A program made the position numbers and the translations under genes. Under the pieces are notes generated by a model. The model saw nothing but the letters and a program-made list of their open reading frames with translations, did no database searches and was not told the origin of the DNA. Shown here piece after piece: positions 43,858 to 52,192 of a stretch of DNA of 52,487 nt. Positions within the stretch are counted from its first letter, which is position 1, and each line of letters opens with the position of its first letter. The stretch lies in NCBI RefSeq assembly GCF_003859795.1, contig NZ_RQYI01000015.1, forward strand, positions 1-52,487, given 5' to 3'. This DNA is from Alloprevotella sp. OH1205_COT-284. GTDB taxonomy: Bacteria; Bacteroidota; Bacteroidia; Bacteroidales; Bacteroidaceae.

Positions 43858-44574
43858 ATGATGAAGTTTGCTGTTATTGCTGCGGGCGAAGGTGCCCGTT
43901 TGGTCGAAGAGGGCGTGGCGTTGCCCAAACCCCTCGTTTTGCTCAATGGCGAACCGATGCTGGATCGTCTGTTGCGCATCTTTTTTGACAACGATGCGGA
44001 AGAAGTGGTGATCATCGTCAATGAGCGACATCCGCAGACGGCCGCCCACGTGCGCAGTCTGATGGCGGAACACCCTCATCGCCGTCTGCGCTTAATCGTC
44101 AAAAACACCCCTTCGTCCATGCACAGCTTCGCGGAGCTTTCTCCCTATTTGGAAAACGCGCCGTTTTGTTTGACAACGGTCGATACCGTTTTTCGGGAAA
44201 AGGACTTCCGGGATTATATATCCGCTTTCAAAACCTCCCTCGCCGAGGGCTGTGACGGCATGATGGGCGTGACGGATTTCATCGATGACGAAAAACCGCT
44301 TTATATCCATACCGACGAGGAGATGAACATCCGTGGCTTTTATGACCGCCCCCATTCGTGTTGTCGCTTCATATCGGGCGGAATATACGCTTTGACGCCT
44401 CGTGCACTTCGCACCCTCTCGCGCTGCATGGCGGAGGGACAGAGCCGGATGCGCAATTTTCAACGCGGACTTGTGGCAGACGGCTTGAAACTGAAAGCGC
44501 ATCTTTTCTCGAAAATTCTCGATGTAGACCATGTGACCGACATTGAGAAGGCTGAGCACTTTCTGCGCGGATAA
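43858..44574 (+). CDS. Sugar-phosphate-type nucleotidyltransferase
   Basis: The 238-aa Rossmann-like NTP-transferase has AAGEGARL near residue 8 (nucleotide-binding loop) and a conserved PKPLVLLNGEPML. The metal-binding Asp is in CLTTVDTVF and the substrate loop is FISGGIYAL. It lacks the glucose-1-phosphate thymidylyltransferase hallmarks. It heads a five-gene run with a CDP-alcohol phosphatidyltransferase, so it may make a CDP-activated polyol or alcohol, as CTP:inositol-1-phosphate cytidylyltransferases do. A MurU-like role beside the distant AmgK-like gene is a weaker alternative. The initiating Met is one of two adjacent ATGs (43858, 43861). Confidence 0.85.
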   Translation: MMKFAVIAAGEGARLVEEGVALPKPLVLLNGEPMLDRLLRIFFDNDAEEVVIIVNERHPQTAAHVRSLMAEHPHRRLRLIVKNTPSSMHSFAELSPYLENAPFCLTTVDTVFREKDFRDYISAFKTSLAEGCDGMMGVTDFIDDEKPLYIHTDEEMNIRGFYDRPHSCCRFISGGIYALTPRALRTLSRCMAEGQSRMRNFQRGLVADGLKLKAHLFSKILDVDHVTDIEKAEHFLRG

Positions 44575-44649
44575 TCTTTTGCGGGCAGGCGCGGATGTCT
44601 GTTCGTACCGTTTTCAAATGTCTTTTTCTTCATCATTTTCCCTCTTGCC

Positions 44650-45495
44650 GTGATCTACCTCATTTCGCGCGATGCGCGTTTTTCGCCCAACAGCACGACG
44701 CGCGACGAAACTGTTTTCAAGGCCGTTGTGCTTCAATTCGTGTTGCGAGGCCGAGCCATTCGGACGCTTGATGAAAGCGGTTTGCCCGATGAACTTCCCG
44801 ATGCCGAAGCCGTGCTCTCAATGGGGCGGTCTGTCGAAACTTTGCGCCGTTTGTCTGCTTGGGAGCGCGGAGGACTGCTCGTGCTCAATGCACCCGATGG
44901 TTTGCTCGAAAACAGCCGCTCCCGACTGTCGGAGCTGATCGCTCGGAGCGGAGTCGGCGCACGATATGTGGCCAATGAGCGTGAAACGGCGACCGTGGCC
45001 GAAAGGCTGTCTTTTCCGCTTTGGCTGAAACGCGGAGATGCCTGCGCGCAAACGGCCGGGGATGTCCGCTTTGTGACGACGCGCGAGGAGCTCGACGAAG
45101 CGATGACTTATTTCATGGAAAAAGGTTATGCCGATGTTGTTGCCGAAGAGCACCTCGAAGGGGATCTCATCAAGTTTTACGGTGTCGAAGGAACGGAGTT
45201 TTTCCGATACACCTATCCCACCGACGGCGGATTTTCCAAGTTCGGACTTGAAAAGCACAACGGAACACCGTCGTTCTTTCCTTTCTCTTCGCACGATTTG
45301 AAGCAAACGGCTGATGAAATTGCCCGATCGAGCGGAATGCTCTTCTATGGCGGTGATGCGGTGATCGGGAGCAATGGTGAGTTTTCCGTCATTGATTTCA
45401 ACGACTGGCCGTCGTTTGGCGACTACGCCCAAGAGGCTGCCATTGCCATTGTCGAACGAACGCTCTCTTTGCTTCAAGACCGCAGTGCAGAGTGA
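44650..45495 (+). CDS. ATP-grasp family protein
   Basis: The 281-aa protein starts at GTG 44650 (reads MIYLISRDARFSP); no in-frame ATG is near. The N-terminal third is a small alpha/beta pre-ATP-grasp domain. An ATP-grasp fold follows, with Lys in PLWLKRGD, the EEHLEGDLIKFYG strand, and the metal-binding acidic end in FSVIDFNDWPSF. ATP-grasp enzymes join a carboxylate to an amine, thiol or alcohol through an acyl phosphate. In this run it may add an amino acid to a lipid or sugar head group. Substrate unknown. Confidence 0.78.
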   Translation: MIYLISRDARFSPNSTTRDETVFKAVVLQFVLRGRAIRTLDESGLPDELPDAEAVLSMGRSVETLRRLSAWERGGLLVLNAPDGLLENSRSRLSELIARSGVGARYVANERETATVAERLSFPLWLKRGDACAQTAGDVRFVTTREELDEAMTYFMEKGYADVVAEEHLEGDLIKFYGVEGTEFFRYTYPTDGGFSKFGLEKHNGTPSFFPFSSHDLKQTADEIARSSGMLFYGGDAVIGSNGEFSVIDFNDWPSFGDYAQEAAIAIVERTLSLLQDRSAE

Positions 45496-45603
45496 TGTTT
45501 TTAATTTTAGTAGGTGTTGGAAACAAATTGATGAGGTCAAAGAAAAAAACAACTGCCTACGAAAAAGTATCGTTCGTTTTTAACACCCATTTATGATACG
45601 CTT

Positions 45604-46566
45604 ATGTCTTCCGATTCTCAACTCCGCTCCACTTTCAAAAGTCGCGACACCGAAGAAAATATCGACATTTATTTCACCCGCCCCATAGGATTGCTGTGGG
45701 CGAGAGCTTTCAATTCGTTTGGTGTTCACCCAAACGTTGTCACCGTTCTCAGTATTTTCATCGGAGTCGCAGCCGGTGTTTTTATGGCATTTGGCGAAGG
45801 CAGTTGGGAAAATACGCTCATCGGCATCGCTTTGCTGATGTGGGCTAATTTCTATGATTCGGCCGACGGACAAATGGCGCGCATGACGGGAAAGAAAACC
45901 CTTTGGGGGCGCATTCTCGATGGTTTCGCCGGCGATGTTTGGTTTGTCGGCATCTACGCCGCTATCGCTCTGCGCCTTATGCGCCAATCTGTTTTCCCGT
46001 TTTGGGACGAAAGTCCGTTGTGGAGTTGGTGGATTTTCCCTGTTCTTTACTACGTCGGTTTTCACATTCACGCCGTGCAAAGCCGTTTGGCCGACTATTA
46101 TCGAAACATTCATCTCTATTTCATCAAGGGTGAGAGTGGCAGCGAGCTTGATCGTTCTGAAAAATTGCGCGAAGAATATCGCCGTTTGGCGTGGCGCGAC
46201 CGCTTTGCATGGAAGTTGTTTTTGCGTTTCTATTGCGATTACACTGCCGGACAAGAGAAAGACACGCCTGCCTTCCAAGCCTTCAAACGCGAATTGGAAG
46301 CGCGCTATGGTCGTGTTCTGCCGGAAGAACTTGTTGCCGATTTTCGCCGAGGCAGTTTGCCGTTGATGAAATGGGCAAATGCCATTACGTTCAATTGGCG
46401 TGCGTTCACGCTCTACTTCTCCTTGTCGGTCGGTGTCGTGGTGCCGTGGTTCGTGGTGTTCTATCCGCTGTGCGAACTCACCGTGTTTCATTTCATTTAT
46501 CTCCGTATGCGCCGTCGTCACGAAAGTCTGTGTCGCCGGCTTCACGCACAACTTCTCGCTTCATAG
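45604..46566 (+). CDS. CDP-alcohol phosphatidyltransferase family membrane enzyme
   Basis: The 320-aa inner-membrane protein has about six hydrophobic segments and the class motif starting DSADGQMAR near residue 87, followed by GRILDGFAGD. The first Asp pair, Gly, Ala and Arg match the consensus D-x2-DG-x2-AR-x8-G-x3-D-x3-D. The last two Asp are separated by four residues, not three. Members transfer a phospho-alcohol from a CDP carrier to another alcohol (phosphatidylinositol-phosphate synthase is one example). It is preceded by an ATP-grasp gene and followed 7 bp later by an LPG-synthase-type membrane protein. The product lipid is unknown. Confidence 0.88.
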   Translation: MSSDSQLRSTFKSRDTEENIDIYFTRPIGLLWARAFNSFGVHPNVVTVLSIFIGVAAGVFMAFGEGSWENTLIGIALLMWANFYDSADGQMARMTGKKTLWGRILDGFAGDVWFVGIYAAIALRLMRQSVFPFWDESPLWSWWIFPVLYYVGFHIHAVQSRLADYYRNIHLYFIKGESGSELDRSEKLREEYRRLAWRDRFAWKLFLRFYCDYTAGQEKDTPAFQAFKRELEARYGRVLPEELVADFRRGSLPLMKWANAITFNWRAFTLYFSLSVGVVVPWFVVFYPLCELTVFHFIYLRMRRRHESLCRRLHAQLLAS

Positions 46567-46573
46567 ATTCTGC

Positions 46574-47581
46574 ATGAAACCGCTCTATCGCAACCTCTTT
46601 TTGATCTTCGGACTTTGTGCCATCGGGATAATGGTGTGGCAGTTTCCCGAAGGGTGGGACGTCATCCGCCGCAATCGCACGGCCGTTTTACTGTATCTTC
46701 CCGGCGTGGTCGGCATTTGGGCTTTTGTTTATGCGTTCAACGCATGGGCTTTTCAGATGTTGGTCAATACTTCCGATCACGACAAACACCTCTCTTTTCG
46801 CCACGCCGTCAAACTGACGCTTTCGGGCTACGCTTTTTCTTACACCACGCCTTTTGGCTCGGGAGGAAGTCCCTATCGGGTCATGGAGCTTTCGCGCTTC
46901 ATCGGCATGCCGCGCGCCGTTTCTTCCGTGGCACTCTATGCTATGATGCACGTGTTCAGTCATTTCTTTCTTTGGACAACTTCGCTCTTGGTCTTCGTTG
47001 TTGGCTATTTTGAGAAAATGTCGCCTTTCTTGTGGACACTCTTTGCGCTCTATCTTTCGGTGTTTTTGGCCGCCATTCTTTTTTTTCGTTACAGCTATAA
47101 GCACGGCATCATCGCGCGTTTGTTTCGCCTCTTTTTTTATATCCCCTTTTTGCGTCGTCCTGCACGCCGCTTTTATGAACGCAATTTAGAAGGCTTCCAA
47201 ACCATCGATGCCAACATTCGTTTCCTCTACGAACATCCTCGACAACTTTGGGGATCGCTCGCACTCGAATATGTGGGGCGATTGCTCAATGCTTTTGAAT
47301 TTTATTTCATTCTCTTGGCCTTTGGCATGTCCGGCGTTACTTTTGTCGAGGCTTTGATTTTGCTCGGCTTCTCTTCTCTCGTGGGCAATCTGTTGTTTTT
47401 CTTGCCCATGCAGATTGGAGCGCGCGAGGGGAGTTTGGCGGTGATCGTTACGCTTCTCTTTTCCGGTGTGCCCCAATCCATTGGCCTTTACGTTTCTTTT
47501 TTCACCCGCATTCGCGAGATCTTTTGGATCGTGGTCGGCGTTTCGTTGGTCAAAGTCGGCAATCGGCACCTCATGAAGTAG
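46574..47581 (+). CDS. Lysylphosphatidylglycerol synthase-type transmembrane protein
   Basis: The start at 46574 (MKPLYRNLFLIFGLCAIGIM), 7 bp after the phosphatidyltransferase stop, is preferred. The 335-aa protein has about eight membrane segments and matches the UPF0104/LPG-synthase TM region, including YTTPFGSGGSPYRV and the late FLPMQIGAREGSLA. It lacks the cytosolic aminoacyl-transfer domain, so it is probably a flippase-like lipid transporter. Tight coupling to the phosphatidyltransferase suggests that it moves that enzyme's product across the membrane. Confidence 0.88.
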   Translation: MKPLYRNLFLIFGLCAIGIMVWQFPEGWDVIRRNRTAVLLYLPGVVGIWAFVYAFNAWAFQMLVNTSDHDKHLSFRHAVKLTLSGYAFSYTTPFGSGGSPYRVMELSRFIGMPRAVSSVALYAMMHVFSHFFLWTTSLLVFVVGYFEKMSPFLWTLFALYLSVFLAAILFFRYSYKHGIIARLFRLFFYIPFLRRPARRFYERNLEGFQTIDANIRFLYEHPRQLWGSLALEYVGRLLNAFEFYFILLAFGMSGVTFVEALILLGFSSLVGNLLFFLPMQIGAREGSLAVIVTLLFSGVPQSIGLYVSFFTRIREIFWIVVGVSLVKVGNRHLMK

Positions 47582-47644
47582 CCCTTTCCCCGCGGCAATT
47601 TCATTTCATTCCTTTTCATCATTCTCTTGCTTCTCATCAACAAC

Positions 47645-48373
47645 ATGAAAACCTTACTTTTCGATTATGGCGGAACACTCGACACCGCAGCCCGCCACTG
47701 GAACTATGTCTTGCTCGACGGCTATCGGCATGTGGCGGCTCGTTTCCCCGAAATGCGAAAAGTGGAGGGTGAAGCGTGGCGCAAGGCTTATGTTCACGGA
47801 GAGCGGATGTTGGCAAAATCGCCGGTGATTTCCCCAGCCGATGATTTCCGTGAGTTGCTCTTGAAGAAAATACGCATCGAAATCGATTTTCTTCGTGCCT
47901 CCGAAACTATCGTGCTTTCGTCCGAACAAGCCGAGAGCGCAGCCTCCCATGTGGCCGACTATTGCGACGGGTTTGCGCGCAACATCGTTTCCGAGAGTCG
48001 GAGCATTTTGGCGCAACTTGCCACAAGGGGGTATCGCTTCGTGCTCGTCACCAATTTCTATGGCAATATTCGTGCTGTGCTGCGTGCTTACGGCATCGAC
48101 CGTTTCTTTCCCGACATCGTGGAAAGTGCCGTTGTCGGTGTGCGAAAGCCCGACCCTGCCATTTGGCAACTTGGCGTGGAGGTAGCCAGAGCAGCAGCCG
48201 ATGAGTGCATCGCCATTGGCGACTCTTATGGTAAAGACATCGTGCCCGCACAAAAGATCGGCTGTCAAACCATTTGGTTCAAAGGCGAGGAATGGGAGGA
48301 AAAACAATATGACGAAACGCTCCCTACGCACATCATCACCCGCCTGTCGCAACTGCTCGACATATTGAAATAA
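47645..48373 (+). CDS. HAD-superfamily hydrolase (phosphatase)
   Basis: The 242-aa cytosolic protein starts at 47645 (MKTLLFDYGGTLD). HAD motifs are complete: DYGGT at the start with the nucleophile Asp, VTNF for motif II, the Lys of RKPDPAIW for motif III, and IGDSYGKD for motif IV. It has a helical cap (about 20-110), typical of small-molecule phosphatases. It is the last gene of the run with the nucleotidyltransferase and phosphatidyltransferase, so it may act on a phosphorylated head-group precursor. Substrate unknown. Confidence 0.9.
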   Translation: MKTLLFDYGGTLDTAARHWNYVLLDGYRHVAARFPEMRKVEGEAWRKAYVHGERMLAKSPVISPADDFRELLLKKIRIEIDFLRASETIVLSSEQAESAASHVADYCDGFARNIVSESRSILAQLATRGYRFVLVTNFYGNIRAVLRAYGIDRFFPDIVESAVVGVRKPDPAIWQLGVEVARAAADECIAIGDSYGKDIVPAQKIGCQTIWFKGEEWEEKQYDETLPTHIITRLSQLLDILK

Positions 48374-48391
48374 ATCCCTTGCCTAAAAACG

Positions 48392-48433
48392 ACAATGCCC
48401 TCTTTCGTTCTTCGGAACAAAGGAGGGCATTGT
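48392..48433. terminator. Terminator between HAD gene and YgiQ gene
   Basis: A perfect 11-bp stem (48392-48402 with 48423-48433, ACAATGCCCTC and its complement) has a 20-nt loop that can pair further. It sits between two convergent genes. On the minus strand it is followed by CGTTTTTAGG, so it serves the YgiQ gene best. Confidence 0.75.
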
Positions 48434-48454
48434 TGAAGTCTTTGTGAGAAAGGT

Positions 48455-50512
48455 TTATCGTCTGTGGCGTTTGTTGCCTTTTTTCTCGCGTGGCGCATCG
48501 GGGCGATGCTGGCGAGGAGAGGGTGAGGTGTCGTGGCGCGATGCGTCTTTTCCATGCTTCTTCTTATCGGTGTGCCATGAGCTTTGCACCCGACTTCCGC
48601 CCAATCCCTTCGGATAGAGGCGTGCAATCAGGTCTGTGCGTCCGAGGCGTCGCAGCTCTTCGACGATGCGGCGTTGTTCTTCGGGTTTATACCAAAAGAA
48701 GAACATGTGTTGTTTGCGTTTGTCGTCGGGCGTATGTGCCGAAAACATCGGTTCGAGCGTGTAGGGATGATAGCCGCTCATCCATGCCTCGGTGCTCACG
48801 GTCATCGGAGTGGGCGTGAAGTCTTGCACCTGTTCGAGATGAAAGTCCAAATCTTTCGTAATGGCGGCGAGTTCGGCCATGTCTTCGGCTTCACATCCCG
48901 GATGCGACGAGATGAAGTAAGGGATAAGCTGTTGCCGCAATCCGGCTTCGCGGTTGATGCGTTCAAACACGGCTTTGAACTCATGAAACAAGCGGAAGGA
49001 GGGTTTGCGCATGAAGTGGAGCACGCGGTCGCTTGTGTGTTCGGGAGCAACTTTCAAGCGTCCCGAAACATGATTGACGATCAGTTCGCGCGTGTAGTCC
49101 ATGGCCGCCTTTCGCAGTCGTTCGTCTTTGTAGGGGTGGAGCAGGAGGTCGTAGCGCACGCCCGATCCCACAAAGCTCTTTTTCATACCCGGAAGGGCAT
49201 CGACCTCTTTGAAAATCTCCACGATCGGGGCATGGTCGGCGTTGAGATTGGGGCAGATGCCGGGGTGAATGCACGAAGGACGTTTGCATTTTTGGCAGAT
49301 TGAGAGATTTTTCCCTTTCATGCCATACATGTTGGCCGAAGGGCCGCCGAGATCGGATAAGTAACCTTTGAAATCGGGCATCTGCGTGATTTTCTTCACT
49401 TCGCGCAAAATGCTCTCTTTCGAGCGGCTTTGAATGAATTTGCCTTGGTGAGCCGAAATGGTGCAGAAAGAACAACCGCCGAAACAACCGCGGTGCATAT
49501 TGACCGAAAACTTGATCATCTCGTATGCCGGAATGGTTTTTCCCTTGTATTTGGGGTGGGGCAGGCGTGTGTAAGGGAAATCGAACGACCTGTCCACCTC
49601 GGCTTCCGTCATCGGAGGGTAGGGCGGATTGACCACGGCATATCGAGGGTCGAAGTTTTCTTTGGCTTTCTCTTCCGGCTTTCTCCAACGGCCGATTTGT
49701 TGCAAAATGCGTTGAGGTTCGAGTTTGTTGCTCTCTTCTTCGACATGTCGGAAGTTGGCCGCATGCAGTTTGCGGTCGCGCACACTCTCTTCGTGAGAGT
49801 GCAACACTATGTCCTCCTCTCCGATGCCTCCGGGAATGTCGGCCTCGTGCTCCAACGTTACGGTTTGTCGAATCGGATATTTCCGAAGCAGTGCTCTGAA
49901 CTTCTCGGCGTCGGCATACAAATCTTCTTTATGGTGGCAGAGTTTGTTTTCCGTCAGATGACACAATTCGGCCATCGGCTTCTCCCCCATGCCATAAATG
50001 AGCAAATCGGCACCGCTTTCTTCGAGCAGGCAGGGGCGCATGGCATCTTTCCAATAATCATAGTGGGTGACTCGCCGCAACGATGCCTCGATGCCTCCCA
50101 ACACGACCGGCACATCGGGATACAGCTCTTTGAGGATGCGTGTGTACACGATAGTCGGCATTTCCGGACGCATATCGTGTCGGCCGTCGGGACTGTAAGC
50201 ATCCTCCGACCTTAGACGTCGTGCCGCCGTGTAGCGATTGACCATTGAGTCCATGTTCCCCGGCGCAATACCGAAAAACAATCGTGGACGACCAAAGCGT
50301 TTGAAATCGCGGAAGTCGCCATGCCAGTCGGGTTGGGGTACGATGCAGATGCGGAAACCTTCGGCTTCGATGAGCCGACCGATGACGGCCACCCCAAAAG
50401 AAGGGTGATCGATATAGGCATCGCCCGAAAAAAGAATGACATCGGGTTGTGACCAGCCGCGAAGTTCCATTTCGCGTTTGGTAGTGGGAAGCCAGTCAGT
50501 GAGTTGTGGCAT
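48455..50512 (-). CDS. YgiQ family radical SAM protein
   Basis: The 685-aa protein has an N-terminal cobalamin-binding-like domain (about 22-140, DVILFSGDAYIDHPSFG) and a radical SAM core with CxxxCxxC at C343, C347 and C350 (RGCFGGCSFC). The C-terminal tail is Lys/Arg/His-rich. The opening MPQLTDWLPTTKREMELRGW and the PQPDWHGDFRDF and TPTPMTVSTEAWMSGYHPYT motifs identify YgiQ. The catalytic role of this widespread family is not established. A small unknown gene lies 48 bp upstream. Confidence 0.92.
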   Translation of the reverse strand: MPQLTDWLPTTKREMELRGWSQPDVILFSGDAYIDHPSFGVAVIGRLIEAEGFRICIVPQPDWHGDFRDFKRFGRPRLFFGIAPGNMDSMVNRYTAARRLRSEDAYSPDGRHDMRPEMPTIVYTRILKELYPDVPVVLGGIEASLRRVTHYDYWKDAMRPCLLEESGADLLIYGMGEKPMAELCHLTENKLCHHKEDLYADAEKFRALLRKYPIRQTVTLEHEADIPGGIGEEDIVLHSHEESVRDRKLHAANFRHVEEESNKLEPQRILQQIGRWRKPEEKAKENFDPRYAVVNPPYPPMTEAEVDRSFDFPYTRLPHPKYKGKTIPAYEMIKFSVNMHRGCFGGCSFCTISAHQGKFIQSRSKESILREVKKITQMPDFKGYLSDLGGPSANMYGMKGKNLSICQKCKRPSCIHPGICPNLNADHAPIVEIFKEVDALPGMKKSFVGSGVRYDLLLHPYKDERLRKAAMDYTRELIVNHVSGRLKVAPEHTSDRVLHFMRKPSFRLFHEFKAVFERINREAGLRQQLIPYFISSHPGCEAEDMAELAAITKDLDFHLEQVQDFTPTPMTVSTEAWMSGYHPYTLEPMFSAHTPDDKRKQHMFFFWYKPEEQRRIVEELRRLGRTDLIARLYPKGLGGSRVQSSWHTDKKKHGKDASRHDTSPSPRQHRPDAPREKKGNKRHRR

Positions 50513-50560
50513 GGCGGTGTTCTCGGAAAATGATCAAATCTGTTGATGTTGCGAGGCTTT

Positions 50561-50881
50561 TCACTCCTCAATCTCTTGACGGTGCTCCCGTCCGTTTTCC
50601 CATTCCAAGAAGAGAAGAATCAGGTTTTTCAAACCGAAGGCTTTCATCTTTTCATGATAAATCACGTCAATGCACAAATCAAGCAAATCTTTGGAATTCT
50701 CCGACGACGATGCAATCAGTGCGCGCACGTTGTGTTTCAGCTTGTCCAACACCTCTTCCGTCACATAGCCCGTCGAATCGACAAGATCTCGCAAAAGAGC
50801 ATGTTTTTCTATCGTTTTCAAATTTGCTTCGCTCACGGTTAGGTGGCGTGTACCGCTTTCGTTGAGTTGGATGTCATACAT
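50561..50881 (-). CDS. Small uncharacterised protein, 106 aa
   Basis: The frame begins at 50881 (MYDIQLNESGTRHL), 28 bp after a plausible -7 box. The product is acidic and mostly helical (KTIEKHALLRDLVDSTG, VLDKLKHNVRALI, KDLLDLCIDVIYHEKM). It has no signal peptide, membrane segment or known motif. It lies 48 bp upstream of ygiQ on the same strand, so the two probably share a transcript. A real gene is likely; function is unknown. Confidence 0.65.
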   Translation of the reverse strand: MYDIQLNESGTRHLTVSEANLKTIEKHALLRDLVDSTGYVTEEVLDKLKHNVRALIASSSENSKDLLDLCIDVIYHEKMKAFGLKNLILLFLEWENGREHRQEIEE

Positions 50882-50908
50882 GGCCTAAAAAATAAGGATT
50901 TCTTACTG

Positions 50909-50937
50909 CAAAAATACAATTTCTTTTCAATTCGCAA
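50909..50937 (-). promoter_or_regulatory. Promoter of the small protein-YgiQ pair
   Basis: On the minus strand, TATTTTTG (50909-50916) matches the -7 consensus. A TTG (50935-50937) lies 18 bp upstream. The leader would be about 20 nt. Confidence 0.5.
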
Positions 50938-51089
50938 CGCCGAATTTCGCAATACTCTTTCTCCGTTCCATGGTTTTCGGCTCTTCTGCGAAATTTCTTC
51001 CGCATTTGAGCCGAAAGCTCTCTCCCGGTCGATAACCTTCCTGCCGGATTGCTCTTTTTGCGGAAGCAGCGGAGGCAAAATCAATATTA

Positions 51090-51104
51090 ATATGCGCGCG
51101 CGTG
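51090..51104. repeat. Alternating purine-pyrimidine tract
   Basis: Fifteen bases alternate purine and pyrimidine (ATATGCGCGCGCGTG). A similar 21-base tract lies at 20980-21000, also ahead of a repeat cluster. Confidence 0.55.
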
Positions 51105-51366
51105 GGCGATGCCGTTCAAGTTGTTTTCCCTATCTGAATGGCAAACACAACTCCGCCTTGTGTAAAAAACAACCGGATAGGAAGAAGTCTTTTCTACTCG
51201 TTGCTTAGATTTTTCTACTCGTTATTCCGTTAGCACTACTCCTTGGGTAAGACGCGCACCGGCGCATTAAAGCATATTCGGACAAACCGAAGAGAAACCG
51301 GAACAATTCTCTGTGAAAAAAGCAACTTTCAGCCTTTACCAAGATTTTTTCTTCTTTTTCTCTACA

Positions 51367-51608
51367 TTGTCTACACTTTCCTACTTAAATCACAGAAATA
51401 TAGACTGTTGTGAATGTAGACAACGCAGAAAATAAACTACATTCGTTCTTACAACCTACACTCTGTATCGGGAAGGCGTTCAGCTGTCCGACATAGCAAC
51501 CATGTAGGCAGTGTAGGTTTTGGGAAAATTTGTCTACACTCATTTTTATTCTGTGTATCATATACTTATCCTCTTTCCGTGTATATCGTTACACTGCCTG
51601 CCTACACT
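51367..51608. repeat. Cluster of TTGTCTACACT / CCTACACT repeats
   Basis: TTGTCTACACT occurs exactly at 51367-51377 and 51530-51540. An inverted TGTAGACAA is at 51415-51423. CCTACACT is at 51455-51462 and 51601-51608, with its inverse AGTGTAGG at 51510-51517. Spacing is irregular. The layout resembles the TTTTGCCTTCACT cluster at 21 kb, but the unit differs. Confidence 0.65.
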
Positions 51609-51923
51609 CGCATTTCGCTGATATACAGATATGTACAAGGTGTAGTGTATGTTTTTCGGCGATTTCACGAGATGATCATAGGGGGAATGACTCATTATGG
51701 GGCATTCCCCCTGAAAAACTATATTCCACAATGTCGCCAAAGGCGCGTTCGAGTGAAACGCGGAGAGGGTAGGGGTGGTTTTGCTGCGGTTTTATTTGAG
51801 GAGTGTGCTGTTTTATCACGGTCTTGAAAGGAGGATTTTTTGCCTCAAACTTGCTGTTTTTGTTAATTGTGGGTTTCAAATATCTGGTATTTGAGGAAAT
51901 CTCATTTTTTTTTTCGTGTAAGG

Positions 51924-51955
51924 CTTGCAGCATAAGAAACTTTGTTCTACCTTTG
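51924..51955 (+). promoter_or_regulatory. Ribosomal RNA promoter
   Basis: CTTG (51924-51927) and TACCTTTG (51948-51955) are 20 bp apart, a good Bacteroidota promoter. A T-rich run lies just upstream (51904-51914). The predicted start is near 51962, giving a ~230-nt leader to 16S. Confidence 0.65.
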
Positions 51956-52070
51956 CATTCGCAATCGAGACGCAAGGCGAACTTGCTTTCAGCACTACGC
52001 TCTCTGCGTTTCGAGGCAAATGAACTTTGACTTATTTACATAAACGAAAACAGAAGTACAAGAACAACGA

Positions 52071-52118
52071 GAGCATTTATTCGTAAATGCTCGGGTGAAA
52101 GATTTTCTGATGAAAATC
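52071..52118 (+). other. Structured 16S rRNA leader
   Basis: GAGCATTTA (52071-52079) and TAAATGCTC (52084-52092) form a perfect 9-bp hairpin with a TTCG loop, a very stable tetraloop. GATTTTC (52101-52107) and GAAAATC (52112-52118) form a second 7-bp hairpin. These lie between the rRNA promoter and mature 16S and may be processing or antitermination elements. Confidence 0.55.
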
Positions 52119-52192
52119 GTTTTGCAAACGTCAATTTTTAGACTTCAAATAGATACGGCATCTTGAAACAGAAAAACAAATCATAAATATTT

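Larger units (their letters stand above)
50938..51923. other. Gene-free stretch before the rRNA promoter
   Basis: No convincing gene is visible. Short open frames at 51530-52030 are A/T-driven and run into the rRNA leader. The stretch holds an alternating GCGCGC tract and a repeat cluster, listed separately. Nothing else is recognised. Confidence 0.6.
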
